NCBI RefSeq assembly: GCF_001722335.1
Contig: NZ_MIHA01000006.1
Coordinates: 186,001-250,000, forward strand
Direction of reading: 5' to 3'
Source of the DNA: Mycolicibacterium flavescens
GTDB taxonomy: Bacteria > Actinomycetota > Actinomycetes > Mycobacteriales > Mycobacteriaceae
Length of the DNA: 64,000 nt
Below, one piece after another: positions 1 through 8,983 of the stretch. A model generated the notes under the pieces. That model worked only from the letters and a program-made list of their open reading frames with translations. It made no database searches and was not told the DNA's origin. Position numbers and translations under genes: made by a program. Numbering within the stretch: position 1 is the stretch's first letter; each line of letters opens with the position of its first letter.

Positions 1-639
1 GTGGAGTTTCCGGACTTCCCGCGCGCCGGTAACACCGTCCATCGGCTCGAGGCTGCCGGTATCGACCCCGGTGCGGTGACCGACGTTGTGCTCACCCACC
101 TGCACATGGATCACGTCGGTGGACTGCTCACCCAGGGTTTGAAAGAGCGGCTACGCCCGGACCTTCGGGTGCACGTGGCGACCGCGGAGGCCGAGTTCTG
201 GCACTCCCCCGACTTCACCTACACCGACATGCCGGGGCCGGTGCCGGACGCGCTGCGCGCCATCGCCTCGCGCTTCCTGTCCGAATACCACGGTCAGCTA
301 CAGACTTTCGAGTCGGAGTACGAGCTGGCGCCCGGCGTGCTGATCAGCCGCACCGGCGGCCACACCCCCGGCCACAGCATCGTCCGGTTGGAGTCACGCG
401 GCGACGCGCTGACCTTCGCCGGCGACGCCGTGTTCGCGCCAGGTTTCGACAACCCGGAGTGGCACAACGGGTTCGAACACGACCCCGTGGAGTCCGCGCG
501 CGTGCGGATCGCGCTGCTTCGCGAACTCGCCGCCACCGGTGAAGCCCTGGTCGCCACGCATCTGCCGTTCCCGTCGGTGTGCCGGGTCGCCACCGACGGC
601 GACGTCTTCCGGTGCGTGCCCACCCCCTGGGACTACTGA
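1..639 (+). CDS. Metallo-beta-lactamase fold hydrolase, 5'-truncated by window edge
   Basis: C-terminal 212 residues of an MBL-fold metal-dependent hydrolase. The frame is open from base 1, so the real start is outside the window. The zinc signature HLHMDH lies at residues 33-38, earlier than in complete MBL hydrolases, which suggests several tens of N-terminal residues are missing. GGHTPGHS, AGDAVF and THLPFP follow in the order expected for the remaining metal ligands. The substrate cannot be told from sequence; lactonase, glyoxalase-II-like or phosphodiesterase-type activities are all possible. The gene ends 53 bp before an FKBP lipoprotein gene on the same strand. Confidence 0.85.
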   Translation: MEFPDFPRAGNTVHRLEAAGIDPGAVTDVVLTHLHMDHVGGLLTQGLKERLRPDLRVHVATAEAEFWHSPDFTYTDMPGPVPDALRAIASRFLSEYHGQLQTFESEYELAPGVLISRTGGHTPGHSIVRLESRGDALTFAGDAVFAPGFDNPEWHNGFEHDPVESARVRIALLRELAATGEALVATHLPFPSVCRVATDGDVFRCVPTPWDY

Positions 640-692
640 GCGCCGGCGGGCACCGTATCCAGCGTCGACGGCGGCGAGGTACGGTTGCGGCC

Positions 693-1337
693 GTGATTTC
701 CCCTCGCGCAACCTACTCCGCCGCCCTCGTCGCGTGTGCCGCTTCGCTGGCTCTGACGCTCACCGGATGCGGTTCCGACTCCGACACCGCCTCGGCCAGC
801 ACCTCGACGACCACCACCGTCGACCCCGCCGACGTGTTCCTGCCGTCGCCCGAGCAGCAGATGCCCGACCCCAACAGCAGTTGCCCCTCGTCGACCCCGG
901 CGAGCACGGACTCGCCGGAGTGGACGCTGCCGGGTGCTACCGGCAGCATCGCCGTCACCGGCGCGGCCGGCACCGCGGCCCCGCGCGTCGATGTGCAGAC
1001 CCCGTTCAGCGTCACCGAAACGCAGGTGCAGACGCTGCAGGAGGGTGACGGTCCCGTCGTCGCGCCGGACGCGACGGTCTTCGTCTGCTACATGGGTGTC
1101 AACGGCCGCGACGGGTCGGTCTTCGACAGCAGCTACGAGACCGGTATGCCGGTCGACTTCCCGCTCGACGGCGTCGTTCCGGGCTTCCAGAAGGCCATCG
1201 CCGGGCAGAAGGTCGGGTCGACGGTCGCGGTCGCGATGGTGCCCGCCGACGGCTACCCCGAGGGGCAACCCGCGGCGGGAATCCAGCCCGGCGACACCCT
1301 CATCTTCGCGATCAAGATCCTCGAAGCCTCACGCTGA
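693..1337 (+). CDS. FKBP-type peptidyl-prolyl isomerase lipoprotein
   Basis: Predicted exported lipoprotein of 214 residues that would catalyse proline cis-trans isomerisation in extracytoplasmic proteins. The GTG start at 693 gives a hydrophobic signal peptide ending in the lipobox LTGC with the lipidated cysteine at residue 26; an upstream in-frame extension is arginine-rich and has no such signal. A Ser/Thr/Pro-rich linker of about 60 residues follows. The C-terminal FKBP domain contains FDSSYETG, GVVPGFQKAI and the terminal GDTLIFAIKI strand. The gene converges with the small secreted protein at 1349, with a hairpin between them. Confidence 0.88.
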   Translation: MISPRATYSAALVACAASLALTLTGCGSDSDTASASTSTTTTVDPADVFLPSPEQQMPDPNSSCPSSTPASTDSPEWTLPGATGSIAVTGAAGTAAPRVDVQTPFSVTETQVQTLQEGDGPVVAPDATVFVCYMGVNGRDGSVFDSSYETGMPVDFPLDGVVPGFQKAIAGQKVGSTVAVAMVPADGYPEGQPAAGIQPGDTLIFAIKILEASR

Positions 1338-1341
1338 GCCG

Positions 1342-1358
1342 CGGCGGCTCAGCCGCCG
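1342..1358. terminator. Stem-loop between convergent genes
   Basis: CGGCGGC and GCCGCCG form a perfect 7-bp stem around the loop TCA, directly after the FKBP stop codon. The loop is also the stop codon of the convergent gene. There is no T-tract, as is common for mycobacterial terminators. It could serve both strands. Confidence 0.45.
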
Positions 1359-1627
1359 TTGGTCACCGGGTTCGACGTCAGCGGGATGAAACCGCCGTTG
1401 ACCCACACACCCCAGCGGCCACCCCAGCCCGAATGCCACACCACCGGCTGCCCGATCCAGACCTCGGCCGGCTTGGGCGGCGCCCACGCGGGCACCGGCT
1501 CCCCCAGCGCCGGCGGCGGGGGCGGCGGCGGATCCGCGAGTGCGGGCACGGCGCCGAGGCCGAGCAGTGCAGCGCCCAGCCCGCCCGCAACCGCGCCGGT
1601 GGACAGGATGGTCTTGATCGAGGTCAT
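1349..1627 (-). CDS. Small secreted protein with proline-rich segment
   Basis: Protein of 92 residues with a signal peptide: hydrophobic residues 8-28 and a likely cleavage after AVPALA, followed by DPPPPPPPALG. The mature part is rich in Trp and Gly (WIGQPVVWHSGWGGRWGVW) and carries no recognised domain. Small secreted proteins of this build are frequent in mycobacteria. It may be cell-wall associated, but no function can be assigned. It is transcribed divergently from the ParD-like antitoxin. Confidence 0.7.
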   Translation of the reverse strand: MTSIKTILSTGAVAGGLGAALLGLGAVPALADPPPPPPPALGEPVPAWAPPKPAEVWIGQPVVWHSGWGGRWGVWVNGGFIPLTSNPVTNGG

Positions 1628-1700
1628 CAGCGCACTCCCGCGTCGAAGGTGACGAATACTTAGTGACTATAACCACCTGACCGGACCGCAAACCGGGGGC

Positions 1701-1762
1701 CGCGACTTCTGCGCCAGGGTCGCGAATGCGGCCGAACAACAGCCCTGGCGTCGATTTCGGCG
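1701..1762. repeat. Imperfect hairpin, possible intergenic repeat family B
   Basis: GCGACTTCTGCGCCAGGG at the left and CCCTGGCGTCGATTTCGGCG at the right can pair imperfectly; GCGCCAGGG against CCCTGGCGT is the best block. The left arm resembles the left arm of the hairpin at 32711 (GCGATTTCTGCG followed by GGTCGC). It lies in the divergent region between two genes, so it is unlikely to be only a terminator. Confidence 0.35.
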
Positions 1763-1848
1763 ACGTCCGAGCCGCCGACCCGCAACCGGCCCGCGTCGTG
1801 TAGCATTCTGCTACGACTGTTTCACAATGCTACGGCGAGGTGGTTGCG

Positions 1849-2223
1849 ATGTCCGAAGACCGGGTGACCCGGTTCGCCGCCGACCTGATCGACAGCGCCG
1901 CCGCCGAGGGGGCAAGGCAGAGCCGCTCGGCCAAACAGCAACTCGACCACTGGGCCCGCGTCGGCCGTGCCGTGTCGAGCCAGCAGTCCGCGGCGCGCCG
2001 CAAGGTGGAGTCGGCGCTGGCCGGTGACACTCCCCTGCGTGACCTGACCGCCGAAGAGGCCGTGGTCTTCAACGCCGAGATCGCCGCCGCGATCGAGGAG
2101 AGCCTGGCGAGCACCGACTACGGCGCCGCGCTGGCCGCCCGCGGAGTCACCACCGTCGCCATCGACGAGAACGGCGACATCGTGCAGTACCGGCCTGACG
2201 GCACCGCGTCCGTCCTGCGGTAG
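1849..2223 (+). CDS. ParD-like antitoxin of a type II toxin-antitoxin pair
   Basis: Protein of 124 residues resembling the ParD-like antitoxin family often found beside zeta-type kinases. The N-terminal part (MSEDRVTRFAADLIDSAAAE) matches the region proposed to form a ribbon-helix-helix; a helical middle and a C-terminal strand with DENGDIVQYRPDG follow. ATG 1849 is preferred over GTG 1840 because GGCGAGG at 1834-1840 then has normal spacing. The stop codon TAG overlaps the GTG start of the toxin by one base, so the two are translationally coupled. By analogy it would bind and neutralise the zeta toxin and autoregulate the operon. Confidence 0.75.
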   Translation: MSEDRVTRFAADLIDSAAAEGARQSRSAKQQLDHWARVGRAVSSQQSAARRKVESALAGDTPLRDLTAEEAVVFNAEIAAAIEESLASTDYGAALAARGVTTVAIDENGDIVQYRPDGTASVLR

Positions 2224-2802
2224 TGAGGCGCCTCGACCTGGTCGTCGGCCCCAACGGCGCGGGCAAGTCGACGTTCATCGAGTTGACCCTCGCGCCGCTG
2301 CTCACCGGGAGCTTCTTCGTCAACGCCGACGAGATCGCCAAGCGCCGGTGGCCGGACGACCCGGCCGGCCACGCCTACGAGGCCGCCCGCATCGCCGCCG
2401 ACACCCGAGCCGAGCTGATCGAACGCGGCGTCCTTCATCGCCGAGACCGTGTTCTCACACCCGTCCAAACTCGAGCTCGTCGACGCCGCACAGGCCGCCG
2501 GGTACACGGTGATCGTCCACGGGTTGCTGATCCCCGAACCCCTCGCGGTGCTGCGCGTGCGACACCGGGTGGCCGCCGGCGGTCACCACGTCCCCGAGTC
2601 GAAGATTCGGGAACGCTACGGGCGGTTGTGGCGTCTGGTCGCCGCGGCCGCGCTGGACGCCGACGCGGCGACGTTCTACGACAACAGCGCCATCACCGGC
2701 CCGCGGATCGTCGCTCAGATCGTCGGCGGCTTCGTCGTCGGCGCGCCGACCTGGCCGGCGTGGGCACCGCCCGATCTGGTCCGGCGTTGGCCCGCCGACT
2801 GA
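2223..2802 (+). pseudogene. Zeta-toxin family kinase, frameshifted near 2430
   Basis: Zeta toxins are P-loop kinases, the best studied of which phosphorylate UDP-N-acetylamino sugars. The first frame from GTG 2223 encodes residues 1-69 with Walker A GPNGAGKST at residues 9-17 and FFVNADEIAKRRWP. It then runs into arginine-rich nonsense. The continuation is in the next frame from 2431, giving SFIAETVFSHPSKLEL and on to WAPPDLVRRWPAD before the stop at 2802. Removing the single G at 2430 joins the parts into one protein of about 192 residues, a usual length for this class. The toxin is therefore broken, or the base is a sequencing error. No slippery heptamer for programmed frameshifting is visible. 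Confidence 0.8.
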
Positions 2803-2808
2803 ACCCGT

Positions 2809-4407
2809 TCAGGCGTCGTCGCGTGGCCGCTCGGCCGCCTCGTCGGGCTCACTGGCCGGTACGTCGACGTGGTCGGGCTCGTCCTCGCCCGGCGCCACCG
2901 GTTCGAGCGCGACGCTGTGCGCGCGCTGGCCGGCGCGGGGCGCGGGCAGGTCGTCGGCGGGCCGCAACCGCACGACGCGCCCGACCGCGCGCCGAAGCCC
3001 GGGTGGGCCCTCCTTGCGCAGGATCTCGCCGACCCGCCCGGCCCGGTACCGCAGCGGAGACCCCAGGAACTCGCCGAGCACCACCCCGCTGCCCAGCGCG
3101 AGCCCGACCGCCGCGGCCGCCAGCATCTGACGCAGGCCGTTGTTGAAGTCGCCGTCGACCGCGAACGAGAAGACCGCGCGGAACACCGCGAGGCCGGGCA
3201 GCATCGGCATGATGCCCGCGGTCGCGGTAACCAGCGCCGGAGCCTGCCGCCGGATCGAGATGAGCGTGGCGACGAGGCCGACGCCCACGGCCGCCGCGCC
3301 GCTGGCCACCACCTGGCTCAGTCCGGCGTTGCCCAGCGCGATCAGCACCAGTTCGGCGAGCCCGGCGACCACCCCGGCGGTCAGGATCGCGCGTAGCGGC
3401 GCGTAGCTGGTCACGGTCAGGCACGCCCCCGCCAGGGCAGCACCGATCACCGCCAGCGAGATGTCCAGCACCCCGGTCGGGGCGACGAACGACTCGGTCG
3501 CGTCGACATGCAACGAGATTGCGATACCGGCGCTTTCGGCCACCTGCAGGCCCGCGACGATGCCGACGACGATGCCGGAGGTCATCAGCACCGCCTCACT
3601 CAGCCGGGCGACCGAGGTGAGCATGTATCCCGTCACCGCGTCCTGCATCGCGCCGACGAGGGTGAGACCGGACAGCAGCATCACGATGCCGGTGGCCACC
3701 AGCGCGGTCGGTCCCTGCCCGGCGAATAGGTAGGCCGCGACGGCGACCAGCGTGGCGATCAGCGCGCCGGCCACGTTCTGGAAGAAGAACGGGGTGCCGA
3801 TCCGGTTGAGCCGCCGGCCCACCTGGTCGATCACCGCCGAGGTCGCCGCGGCCAGGATGCAGGTCAGCCAGCCGCCGCCGAGCAGCATCGCGATGCCCAG
3901 CGCGAAGCCCGCCCACCCCACGGTCGCCAGCCAACGCGGATACGGGTGCGGCCGCTCGGTCAGCTCGTCCATGGCCTCGTGGGCCTCGTCGACGGTGACG
4001 CCGCCGGCGGTGATCCGCTGCACCAGCCGGTCGAGTTCGCCGAGCCGGGTGTAGTCGGTCGAGCGGTTGTGCACGGCGCGCACGATGGTCACCGGCGGGC
4101 TGTCCGCCGTCGGCAGCGCCGAGACGATCACGGTGGTGACGAAGATGTCGACGACGCAGTCGGTCAGCCGGTAGGCCTGCGCCACGTCCTGTGCGGTGGC
4201 GACGACGTCCGCGGTGCCCGACCCCGACGACAGCATCACCTCGGCGAGGCGGATGGTCAGGTCGAGGACCTTGCGGGTGTGCAGGTCCCCCATCCCGCCA
4301 GTGGTCCGTCGACGCTGACCGGCGAGCGGGGCGGGGTCGCGACGCCCGCGCAGCGCTCGCAGCCCGCGGCGCGCGCGGGCAGGGCCGGTAAAGGGTTCAG
4401 CTGGCAT
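2809..4407 (-). CDS. ThrE-type threonine/serine exporter family membrane protein
   Basis: Integral membrane protein of 532 residues resembling the actinobacterial threonine/serine exporter ThrE. A basic cytoplasmic N-terminus of about 40 residues precedes the conserved segment KVLDLTIRLAEVMLSSGSGTADV, the ThrE signature. About ten hydrophobic segments follow from residue 165, covering the usual N-terminal five-helix and C-terminal halves. GTPFFFQN and ATAGIMPMLPGLAVF are recognisable family motifs. The last 70 residues are charged and probably cytoplasmic. The gene stands alone and converges with the zeta-toxin remnant. Confidence 0.85.
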   Translation of the reverse strand: MPAEPFTGPARARRGLRALRGRRDPAPLAGQRRRTTGGMGDLHTRKVLDLTIRLAEVMLSSGSGTADVVATAQDVAQAYRLTDCVVDIFVTTVIVSALPTADSPPVTIVRAVHNRSTDYTRLGELDRLVQRITAGGVTVDEAHEAMDELTERPHPYPRWLATVGWAGFALGIAMLLGGGWLTCILAAATSAVIDQVGRRLNRIGTPFFFQNVAGALIATLVAVAAYLFAGQGPTALVATGIVMLLSGLTLVGAMQDAVTGYMLTSVARLSEAVLMTSGIVVGIVAGLQVAESAGIAISLHVDATESFVAPTGVLDISLAVIGAALAGACLTVTSYAPLRAILTAGVVAGLAELVLIALGNAGLSQVVASGAAAVGVGLVATLISIRRQAPALVTATAGIMPMLPGLAVFRAVFSFAVDGDFNNGLRQMLAAAAVGLALGSGVVLGEFLGSPLRYRAGRVGEILRKEGPPGLRRAVGRVVRLRPADDLPAPRAGQRAHSVALEPVAPGEDEPDHVDVPASEPDEAAERPRDDA

Positions 4408-4461
4408 CGAGGTGCAGGATACTGGCGTTTCACGGCCGGGCCGCGCGCCACGTGCGCGACG

Positions 4462-5298
4462 CTACGGGATGAGCCCGCGGCGCCGCGCCCTGGAGACGGC
4501 CTCGTACCGCGTGTGGGTGCCCAGTTTGGTTGCGGCGCTGCGCAGGTAGCTTTTCACCGTCTCGGGTTTCAGGGAAAGCCGTTCGGCCGCTTCGGTGTTC
4601 GTGCACCCCAGCGCGACCTGGGCGAGCACGTCGAGTTCGCGCGGGGTCAACGTCGGCGCTTCGGCATGTTCGCCGTCGCTGCACAGTCGGTCGGCGAGCC
4701 GGTGCAACTTGGCGCGCAGCTCGCTGTCGGCCGCCGCGGCCATCCGACGCAGTTCGGCGTGCACTTCGCGGACCGATTCGGTGCCCGCCGTCGTCGCCAG
4801 CCGCGCTTCGCGCAACCGGACCCGCCGGTCCACCTCGTCGCGGATCCGCAGTTCCTCGCCGAGCCTTCGTGCCGACGACACCAGCAGGTCGGCGGCCTGG
4901 CCGGACACCGGTGCCCCGGACCGGTATGCGCCGTAGAGCACCGCGCGGGCCATGCCGTCGACGAGCACCGGCACCGCGAGCACCGACTTGATGCCCTCCG
5001 AGAGCACCGGGGTGTCGTAGTCGTGGGTGATCGTGGAGGCGCTGCGATAGTCCGACACCGCCAGCGGACGGCCGGCGACCATGCTGGCCCCGCCCAGCCC
5101 CGAGTGGGGCCGCACCACCAGGCCGCGCAGCAGCCCGGTCCGGGTGCCGACGAACTCGGTGAGCATCAGCGCGTCACCGTCGACCACACCGCCGAACAGC
5201 ACGGGCGGACCGCCGAGCACCGCCAGCTGCCGCAATTCGCACCGCAAGGCGTCCGAGTCGCGTGGCCGCAGCGGCGCCGCGAGTGCCGGCACGGTCAT
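4462..5298 (-). CDS. GAF-like domain LuxR-family transcriptional regulator
   Basis: Regulator of 278 residues. Residues 1-150 resemble a GAF sensor (LRCELRQLAVLGG, then GIKSVLAVPVLVDGMARAVL). A helical linker follows, and then a C-terminal LuxR helix-turn-helix (LTPRELDVLAQVALGCTNTE, followed by LSLKPETVKSYLRSAATKLG). ATG 5298 is chosen because an AGAGGG ribosome site precedes it and longer starts would overlap the divergent gene. The intergenic space to the acyl-CoA synthetase on the other strand is only 52 bp. It probably controls that gene and itself in response to a small ligand, but the ligand is unknown. Confidence 0.85.
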   Translation of the reverse strand: MTVPALAAPLRPRDSDALRCELRQLAVLGGPPVLFGGVVDGDALMLTEFVGTRTGLLRGLVVRPHSGLGGASMVAGRPLAVSDYRSASTITHDYDTPVLSEGIKSVLAVPVLVDGMARAVLYGAYRSGAPVSGQAADLLVSSARRLGEELRIRDEVDRRVRLREARLATTAGTESVREVHAELRRMAAAADSELRAKLHRLADRLCSDGEHAEAPTLTPRELDVLAQVALGCTNTEAAERLSLKPETVKSYLRSAATKLGTHTRYEAVSRARRRGLIP

Positions 5299-5350
5299 CA
5301 CCCTCTTTCGGGGGTAGCGGTGAGCAACTGTGACCCAGATCCTATCGGTC

Positions 5351-7048
5351 ATGAGCAACACCGACCGATACCGCGAGGCGCGTGACCACCTGGTCGCTGT
5401 GATCAGCGACTACGACAAGGCTGTGCAGACCTTCGCGTGGCCGCAACTGCAGGGCTCGTTCAACTGGGCGACGGACTGGTTCGACGTGGTCGCCCGCGCG
5501 GACGGACCGAACGAGCGCACCGCGCTGTGGATCGTCGAGCAGGACGGCAGTGAACAGAAGATCAGCTTCGCCGAGATGGCGGACCGGTCCGACCGGGTGG
5601 CGACCTGGCTTTCCGAACTCGGCGTCGGCAAAGGCGACCGCGTCATCCTGATGCTCGGCAACCAGGTCGAACTGTGGGAGGCGATGCTGGCCATCGCGAA
5701 ACTCGGCGCGGTGATCATGCCGACCACCGCGGCGCTCGGACCCGCCGATGTGGCCGACCGCATCGAGCGCGGCGGAGCCCGCGCGGTGATCGCCAACGCC
5801 GCCGACACCGTGAAGTTCGACGCTGTCGGCGGCGACATCCTGCGCATCGCGGTAGGCGAGGAGGTGCCGGGCTGGCACCGCTACGCCGACGCGTCGGCGA
5901 CCGTGGCCGCCGGACCGTTCGCCGCATGCACCGATGTCGGCGATCCGATGCTGATCTACTTCACCTCCGGGACCACCAGCAAGCCCAAGCTCGTCGAGCA
6001 CTCCCAGGTGTCGTATGCCGTCGGGCACATGTCGACGATGGCGTGGATCGGGGTGCGGCCCGGCGACGTGCACCTGGCGATCAGTTCCCCCGGCTGGGCC
6101 AAGCACGCGTGGAGTTGTTTCTTCGCGCCGTGGATCGCCGAGGCCACGATCTTCGTCTACAACTACACCCGCTTCGACGCGGCCGCGCTGCTCGATCAAC
6201 TCCGCCGCGCCGGCGTGTCGACTTTCTGCGCCCCGCCGACGGTGTGGCGCATGCTGATTCAGGCCGACCTAGGTCCGCGACCGGCCGGGCTGCGCGAGGT
6301 GCTGGGCGCCGGTGAACCCCTGAACCCGGAGGTCATCAACGCGGTCGAGCGGGCGTGGGGGCTGACCATCCGGGACGGGTTCGGGCAGACCGAGACCACG
6401 CTGCAGATCGGCAACACCCCGGGCCAGCCGGTGAAACCGGGATCGATGGGCCGTCCGATGCCTGCAGTGCCGGTCGTGCTGGTGGATCCGCTGACCGGTG
6501 AGCTCGCCGACGAGGGCGAGATCTGCCTCGACCTGTCGAAGGGACCGTTGAACCTGATGACCGGCTACCTCGGCGACCCGAAACGCAACGCCGCTGTCAT
6601 GTCGGGTGGCTACTACCACACCGGCGACGTTGCGAGCCGGGACGAGGACGGCTACATCACCTACATCGGCCGCACCGACGACGTGTTCAAGTGCTCGGAC
6701 TACAAGGTGTCGCCGTTCGAACTCGAATCCGTGCTCATCGAGCATCCGGCCGTCGTCGAGGCCGCCGTCGTCCCGCAACCCGATGACACCCGGCTGGCGG
6801 TCCCCAAGGCGTACGTCGCCCTGGCCGACGGCTGGCCCGCCGACGCGGACACGGCGCGGGCGATCATGGAGTACGCGCGTGACCATCTGGCCCCGTACCT
6901 GAAGGTGCGCCGCGTCGAGTTCCACGAGCTGCCGAAGACGATCTCGGGCAAGATCCGGCGCGTCGAGCTGCGTCACCGCGAAGAGCAGGCGCACCGGTCG
7001 GGGGCCGACCTCGACGCCGAGTACCGCTACGAGGACCTGGTGACCTGA
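5351..7048 (+). CDS. Acyl-CoA synthetase (AMP-binding, acetyl/medium-chain type)
   Basis: Adenylate-forming enzyme of 565 residues that would activate a carboxylic acid to its CoA thioester in the cytosol. Visible core motifs are the AMP-binding loop YFTSGTTSKPKLVEHS, GFGQTE, GYYHTGD with the hinge YIGRTDDVFKCSDYKVSP, and the catalytic lysine region PKTISGKIRR. The layout resembles medium-chain and acetyl-CoA synthetases more than long-chain FadD proteins. ATG 5351 is chosen because an upstream GTG at 5330 runs into the divergent regulator promoter. The divergent GAF-LuxR gene is the likely regulator. The acid used cannot be stated. Confidence 0.87.
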   Translation: MSNTDRYREARDHLVAVISDYDKAVQTFAWPQLQGSFNWATDWFDVVARADGPNERTALWIVEQDGSEQKISFAEMADRSDRVATWLSELGVGKGDRVILMLGNQVELWEAMLAIAKLGAVIMPTTAALGPADVADRIERGGARAVIANAADTVKFDAVGGDILRIAVGEEVPGWHRYADASATVAAGPFAACTDVGDPMLIYFTSGTTSKPKLVEHSQVSYAVGHMSTMAWIGVRPGDVHLAISSPGWAKHAWSCFFAPWIAEATIFVYNYTRFDAAALLDQLRRAGVSTFCAPPTVWRMLIQADLGPRPAGLREVLGAGEPLNPEVINAVERAWGLTIRDGFGQTETTLQIGNTPGQPVKPGSMGRPMPAVPVVLVDPLTGELADEGEICLDLSKGPLNLMTGYLGDPKRNAAVMSGGYYHTGDVASRDEDGYITYIGRTDDVFKCSDYKVSPFELESVLIEHPAVVEAAVVPQPDDTRLAVPKAYVALADGWPADADTARAIMEYARDHLAPYLKVRRVEFHELPKTISGKIRRVELRHREEQAHRSGADLDAEYRYEDLVT

Positions 7049-7080
7049 CGCATGGTGGGACGCGTCGGCGCCGGGCGCCG

Positions 7081-7389
7081 TCACCCCCCGGCGCGGTGCC
7101 CCGGTGCGGGCACGTCGGCCTCCCAGCGCCGACGGCGTTGCTCGTCGGTCTGCTCCCACCACGGCGGCGTGCCGCGCTCCCCCAGCGCCACTTTGGCCTT
7201 CTGCACGCCCGCGCGCGCCGTTGGTTCCTCGGCAGTGCCCTTGGTGCGACGCACCTCCCGGCGCCAGGCCATCAGGATGCGGGTCAACTCGGCGCGACGC
7301 TGTTCGGGGATGGCCGGATCGGTCGCTCGCCAACGACGGCCGTCGACGACGATGTAGCGGCCGTCCTCGGTGCGCTGGGGGTCCGCCAT
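7081..7389 (-). CDS. Conserved hypothetical protein, 102 residues
   Basis: Small, charged, soluble protein starting MADPQRTEDGRYIVVDGRRW. A short beta-hairpin-like N-terminus (GRYIVVDGRRWRATDP) is followed by a basic helical region with many Arg and Lys and a Trp-rich patch (PPWWEQTDEQRRRRW). Similar small proteins occur in actinobacteria, but I cannot attach a function. The upstream in-frame extension is pure arginine/proline noise, so ATG 7389 is used. It is divergent from the 44-residue ORF at 7449. Confidence 0.65.
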   Translation of the reverse strand: MADPQRTEDGRYIVVDGRRWRATDPAIPEQRRAELTRILMAWRREVRRTKGTAEEPTARAGVQKAKVALGERGTPPWWEQTDEQRRRRWEADVPAPGHRAGG

Positions 7390-7448
7390 CTCCGCGATGC
7401 TACGGGGGCCCGCGTTTTGCCCCTCGGGTCCCGGGTAATGCACATGCC

Positions 7449-7583
7449 ATGAGCTCACCCGAACCCCCAGAACACATCGACGACACCGACGACACCGCCG
7501 CCCCAGTCCCACCCGCCGCGCCCGCGTACTCGACTCCGCCGCCCGGGGGCGTTCCCTCAGCCGACGACGACATCCGCTCCTGA
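7449..7583 (+). CDS. Small acidic/proline-rich protein, 44 residues
   Basis: Short ORF reading MSSPEPPEHIDDTDD and then a Pro/Ala-rich stretch ending ADDDIRS. It fits the space exactly: its TGA (7581-7583) abuts the stop codon of the convergent rnz gene (7584-7586), forming TGATCA. TAATGC at 7436-7441 is a plausible -10 element eight bases before the ATG, which would give a leaderless transcript. The composition suggests a disordered peptide. The function is unknown and it may be spurious. Confidence 0.45.
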   Translation: MSSPEPPEHIDDTDDTAAPVPPAAPAYSTPPPGGVPSADDDIRS

Positions 7584-8498
7584 TCAGCGGCCGGGCGGCA
7601 CCGGTATCCGGCTGAGGTCCTCGGCGACGACGATGTCGCCGTCGAACTGTTCGGCCGCTTCGGCCCGGTGCCGGCGGGCATCGGGATAGCGCTGCGAGAA
7701 GTGCGTCAGCACGAGGCGGCGCACATTGCACTGAGCGGCCACCTCACCGGCCTGCCGGGCGGTCAAATGCCCGTACTGCGAGGCTAATTCGGCGTCGTCG
7801 GTGAGGAAGGTCGCCTCGATGACCAGCAGGTCGACGTCGGCGGCCAAATCGTAGACCGCGTCGCACATCCGGGTGTCCATCACGAACGCGAACTTCTGTC
7901 CTGGCCGCACCACGGTCACCTCCTCCAGGTGAACCCGGCGGTGCCCGACCTCGACGGTTCCGGACCGCTGCAACTGGCCCACGGTCGGTCCGGTGATCCC
8001 GTGTTCGGCCAGCAGATCAGGCACGAAACGCCGGCGGTCCGGTTCCACCAACCGGTACCCGACCGCGTCGACCGGGTGGTCGAGCCGGCGTGCATGCAGG
8101 GCGCCGAAGTCTCCCTCGGCGACAGGGCCGTCGGAGGACACCGGGACTTCGCGAAGATCGGCCCGCTCGTAGAAGATGCTGGCATGGCGCAGACGCGCGA
8201 AGTAATCGAGACCCGAAGCCGGAAAATGCGCGTGCACAGGATGTTTCACGTCATCGAGGGAGAGCCGTTGAACGACGCCGGGAACACCGAGACAGTGATC
8301 GCCGTGAAAGTGCGTCAGGCACAAGCGGGTTATCCGGCTCGCCGCGACACCGGCCAACATCATCTGCCGCTGGGTGCCCTCTCCCGGATCGAACAGGAAG
8401 CCCTCACCGTCCCACAGCAGCAGGTAGCCGTTGTGGTTTCGATGTCGGGTCGGCACCTGGCTGGCGGTTCCGAGCACGACGAGTTCCCGGTTCGACAC
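7584..8498 (-). CDS. rnz: Ribonuclease Z
   Basis: Protein of 304 residues of the ElaC/RNase Z family, which trims the 3' trailer of tRNA precursors by a two-zinc mechanism. The N-terminus [20 protein letters not shown], the signature [29 protein letters not shown] and the late ligand motif LTHFSQRY are all in the expected order. The short spacing around YGHLTA matches bacterial short-form RNase Z. The stop codon abuts that of the small ORF at 7449. A DUF4383 gene lies 24 bp upstream on the same strand. Confidence 0.92.
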   Translation of the reverse strand: MSNRELVVLGTASQVPTRHRNHNGYLLLWDGEGFLFDPGEGTQRQMMLAGVAASRITRLCLTHFHGDHCLGVPGVVQRLSLDDVKHPVHAHFPASGLDYFARLRHASIFYERADLREVPVSSDGPVAEGDFGALHARRLDHPVDAVGYRLVEPDRRRFVPDLLAEHGITGPTVGQLQRSGTVEVGHRRVHLEEVTVVRPGQKFAFVMDTRMCDAVYDLAADVDLLVIEATFLTDDAELASQYGHLTARQAGEVAAQCNVRRLVLTHFSQRYPDARRHRAEAAEQFDGDIVVAEDLSRIPVPPGR

Positions 8499-8522
8499 CT
8501 CTCGACAGTAGGGCGTGAGCCG

Positions 8523-8954
8523 TCATCCCCTCCGCAGATCGGCCAGCGAGTTGCGCAGCCCGCCGTCGAGGCGGATCTGAATCACCGCCACCGCCACCAT
8601 GATCGCCGAAGTCACCAGGTGCACCACGGCGTCGGTGATGTTGTTCGGGAACGTGAACACGTAGGCCACCTGGTTGGAGAAGAACGCCCAGATCCCCGGC
8701 AGCGCCCCGGCCACGGCCGCGGCGAGCAGATACAGCACCGACCACGACTTGCGGAACGCGAAGACCAGCCCCGGACCGAACAACGCGGCACCCGCGACGG
8801 CATGCCAACCGTTGTAGTCCATGCCCAACACCTGTGCGGTCGGCGCGTCCGGACCCACCGCGAAACTCGGTTCGATGGTGAACCCGACCACCGCCTGGAC
8901 GAGGTGGACGACACAGATGACCAGCAGACCGACCTGGGCGAAACTCCACTTCAC
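8523..8954 (-). CDS. DUF4383 membrane protein
   Basis: Protein of 143 residues with four predicted membrane helices (about residues 8-26, 50-67, 72-92 and 104-127), matching the actinobacterial DUF4383 family. Motifs GMDYNGWHAVAG and FTFPNNITDAVVHL fit the family as I know it. No biochemical function is established. A perfect 7-3-7 dyad lies about 30 bp upstream of its start, suggesting a regulated promoter shared with or facing the divergent MOSC gene. It may be cotranscribed with rnz. Confidence 0.8.
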   Translation of the reverse strand: MKWSFAQVGLLVICVVHLVQAVVGFTIEPSFAVGPDAPTAQVLGMDYNGWHAVAGAALFGPGLVFAFRKSWSVLYLLAAAVAGALPGIWAFFSNQVAYVFTFPNNITDAVVHLVTSAIMVAVAVIQIRLDGGLRNSLADLRRG

Positions 8955-8983
8955 GGGCGCACCTCCGGGGCTCTCCCCGCGAA

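Noticed and set aside
2470..3146. Arginine-rich continuation of the zeta-toxin first frame
   Set aside because: After base 2430 the frame encodes low-complexity Arg/Ala sequence while the family sequence continues in the next frame, so it is a frameshift artefact, not a real C-terminus.
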